DNA of 64,000 bases, taken from assembly GCF_026262505.1 (NCBI RefSeq), contig NC_067204.1, positions 4,249,797-4,313,796 of the forward strand, in the 5' to 3' direction. The stretch's first letter is position 1. Each line of letters opens with the position of its first letter. Made by a program: the position numbers and the translations under genes. The notes beneath the pieces were generated by a model. It was not told the origin of the DNA and made no database searches. It saw nothing but the letters and a program-made list of their open reading frames with translations. Positions 62,607 through 64,000 of the stretch are shown here, piece after piece. This stretch comes from Trichomonas vaginalis G3 (taxonomy: Eukaryota > Parabasalia > Trichomonadida > Trichomonadidae).

Positions 62607-63308
62607 TTAGAACCACTCGAGGTTCTCCTTACGGTTGTTGAGCTTGTCACCGTCAATGTGTCTGACCTTCGTCTTCTTGCCTGGATTTGGAACCCATTGA
62701 ATTGCGACAAGCTTGCCCATGGAGATTGAACCGCGATTCCGAAGGTTAAGGTTCAAGTGTCCCAAGTTGTTGAGGACTGGGGTAAGAACCTTGCCGGTCT
62801 CCCTGTTGCGGATTTGGTATGGGTAGGGTTGGGAAATTTCGTAACCGTCATCGGCAACAAGGGTTGCCCATGTAGCGGCTTCAGGAACTTCTTCGTGTTT
62901 CTCTTCTTCCTCTTCTTCCTCTTCTTCCTCTTCTTCCTCGACAATTCCTTCTTCAATTCTGTGTTCACGAAGTACGGTGTTGCATGTTCTGTCCTTTCCG
63001 AGTACCTTCCAGATGGCGTCTATCTCTTCGAAGAAACGGTAGATGAGTCTGGCAAGGTCTCGGTTCTCTCTCGCGTAAATGTGCAAGGTTTCCGTGAAAT
63101 CGTTCAGGCGTTTCTCATTGGAAGCTTGGTTCATGAGGACATCGGCTTTGAGATTGGTCATCTCTGTCATAAGACTACTTTGGAGAGTCTTAATGGTGTT
63201 TGTCAGATGAACTTTCAATTGGGCAATTTGAATTTGAACTGGGCGCTTGTCTGGCAACCATGAAAGGACATCTGCTATTGTGTTCGGCTTCGGTGCTTGT
63301 TCGGACAT
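62607..63308 (-). CDS. Maverick HNH/AP2-like protein with acidic tract
   Basis: 233 aa. The N-terminal half is helical. A run of glutamates (EEEEEEEEEEEE type) lies around residues 124-137. The C-terminal approximately 80 residues end in KVRHIDGDKLNNRKENLEWF, the H.DGD..NNR.ENL.W signature of HNH homing-endonuclease-like proteins. It may cut or bind DNA during element replication or competition. Intact frame. Confidence 0.6.
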   Translation of the reverse strand: MSEQAPKPNTIADVLSWLPDKRPVQIQIAQLKVHLTNTIKTLQSSLMTEMTNLKADVLMNQASNEKRLNDFTETLHIYARENRDLARLIYRFFEEIDAIWKVLGKDRTCNTVLREHRIEEGIVEEEEEEEEEEEEEKHEEVPEAATWATLVADDGYEISQPYPYQIRNRETGKVLTPVLNNLGHLNLNLRNRGSISMGKLVAIQWVPNPGKKTKVRHIDGDKLNNRKENLEWF

Positions 63309-63340
63309 CGAAAAAATGAAGTGGTTTGAGAATGGCGGTT

Positions 63341-63925
63341 TTACTTCAAAAAGCTTGTTATGACAGTTATGTCATACAACAAGTTTAAAATAATATCTTG
63401 TTCTTCTTCTGAACGTTTGTTGTCTCTTCCGATAAAAGTTTGGAACATGAGAACCAAAAAACGTTTTTTGAGATTGCGGAAGAGTTCAGGCAAACGTTCA
63501 TATTCCGGATATGTTGGGAGCAGTTCGAAACATCTGAGCTGACTTTCGGACAAAATTGGGACAATGTCAGAAAATTCATCTTTGGTCGGACTGCTTGAAG
63601 GTAAGTCCCTTACATGTAAGTAGCTCTGGTAAAGTCTTCTCATTTCTGCTAACTTTTGGAGTATAGCTTCGTAGTTTAGAAGTTTTAATTTTAAATGTCT
63701 TATTCCACTCTTGACATCTAAACGGTAACTATCCATGAGGTCAAGAGTAGCTTTGGTAGCTTTAAGTGGAGCTATCTGTTCCTTGACTTGTGCAATTTTG
63801 GTTGCAATTGTGGTTTGAGCTCCTTCAAGTTCGCCGTCTATGTCGTTCTCAACGCCTTCAAGCATGGCTTGAAACTCTTCATCGGTCCATTGAGATTGGT
63901 GTGGGACGAATTTAACTTGCTTCAT
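63341..63925 (-). CDS. Maverick coiled-coil hypothetical protein
   Basis: 194 aa, almost wholly helical, with a long coiled coil over about residues 25-105 (GAQTTIATKIAQVKEQIAPLK..., KLLNYEAILQKLAEMRR). No recognised domain. It lies immediately upstream of the HNH gene on the same strand. Confidence 0.5.
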   Translation of the reverse strand: MKQVKFVPHQSQWTDEEFQAMLEGVENDIDGELEGAQTTIATKIAQVKEQIAPLKATKATLDLMDSYRLDVKSGIRHLKLKLLNYEAILQKLAEMRRLYQSYLHVRDLPSSSPTKDEFSDIVPILSESQLRCFELLPTYPEYERLPELFRNLKKRFLVLMFQTFIGRDNKRSEEEQDIILNLLYDITVITSFLK

Positions 63926-64000
63926 TCAAAAAATGAAAAAAATGTTTTTACTCAAAGCGTGCCATGTATATGGCTATAAGAAACTTACCAGAAGGCTTCT

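Larger units (their letters stand above)
53590..64000. mobile_element. Maverick (Polinton) element, partial in window, broken
   Basis: The gene set is characteristic: a protein-primed-type family B DNA polymerase, a retroviral-type integrase, small myristoylation-type (MGxxx) virion-like proteins, a fibre-like protein, a DNA adenine methyltransferase and HNH-type protein, on both strands and closely packed. The left edge is set roughly where GC-rich hairpins and an 8-bp tandem repeat begin. The right end lies beyond the window, so the far terminal repeat cannot be seen. The copy looks broken, with roughly four to six breaks, mainly in the integrase, fibre and polymerase genes, while several small genes look whole. 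Moderate decay suggests a fairly recent copy. Confidence 0.85.

Overview
The window looks like nuclear DNA of Trichomonas vaginalis or a very close relative. It is AT-rich and nearly intron-free. Start codons often lie 6-20 nt downstream of a TCA(C/T)(A/T)-type initiator (Inr). It carries a 1304-bp mariner of the Tvmar1 type, Maverick (Polinton) genes, DUF3447-like ankyrin genes, a trichomonad papain-type protease, a bacterial-type malic enzyme and a large cyclase-family membrane protein. No rRNA, intact tRNA or CRISPR array was seen.

Layout. 0.5-12 kb: RhoGAP protein (-), a multi-pass membrane protein broken by one in-frame stop (+), low-molecular-weight tyrosine phosphatase (-), a decayed gene, the mariner, cysteine protease (+), an unrecognised 688-aa helical protein (+) and an ankyrin fragment (-). 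12-22.4 kb: a sparse stretch, a type I surface protein with an in-frame stop (+), an acidic/basic protein ending in a RAD51-interacting-type motif (-), an Hsp70 pseudogene split by a terminal-inverted-repeat (TIR) element (-), and a methyltransferase (+). 22.8-27.6 kb: a 5-unit tandem array of hairpins, then an integrase-bearing fossil with two nested TIR insertions. 28.3-41.1 kb: pseudo-cyclase (+), malic enzyme (+), a decayed ankyrin gene, a second hairpin array, and an ankyrin gene without an initiator ATG. 41.5-46.2 kb: an inverted duplication with 831-bp arms, each carrying the same C2-domain gene. 47.5-52.3 kb: Myb factor (-), then a nest of TIR elements, one of which carries the third hairpin array. 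53.6-64 kb: the start of a broken Maverick that runs off the window.

The most striking feature is the hairpin arrays at about 22.8-24.0, 37.9-38.8 and 49.0-50.3 kb. Each is a head-to-tail series of 40-65 bp palindromes in which two sequence classes alternate. Arms differ between copies but stay self-complementary. In one array the same loop occurs in both orientations. I do not know a named family that matches this.

The host genes are ordinary independent transcription units (signalling, protease, redox metabolism, transcription) rather than an operon. Mobile DNA and its decay explain most of the remaining space.
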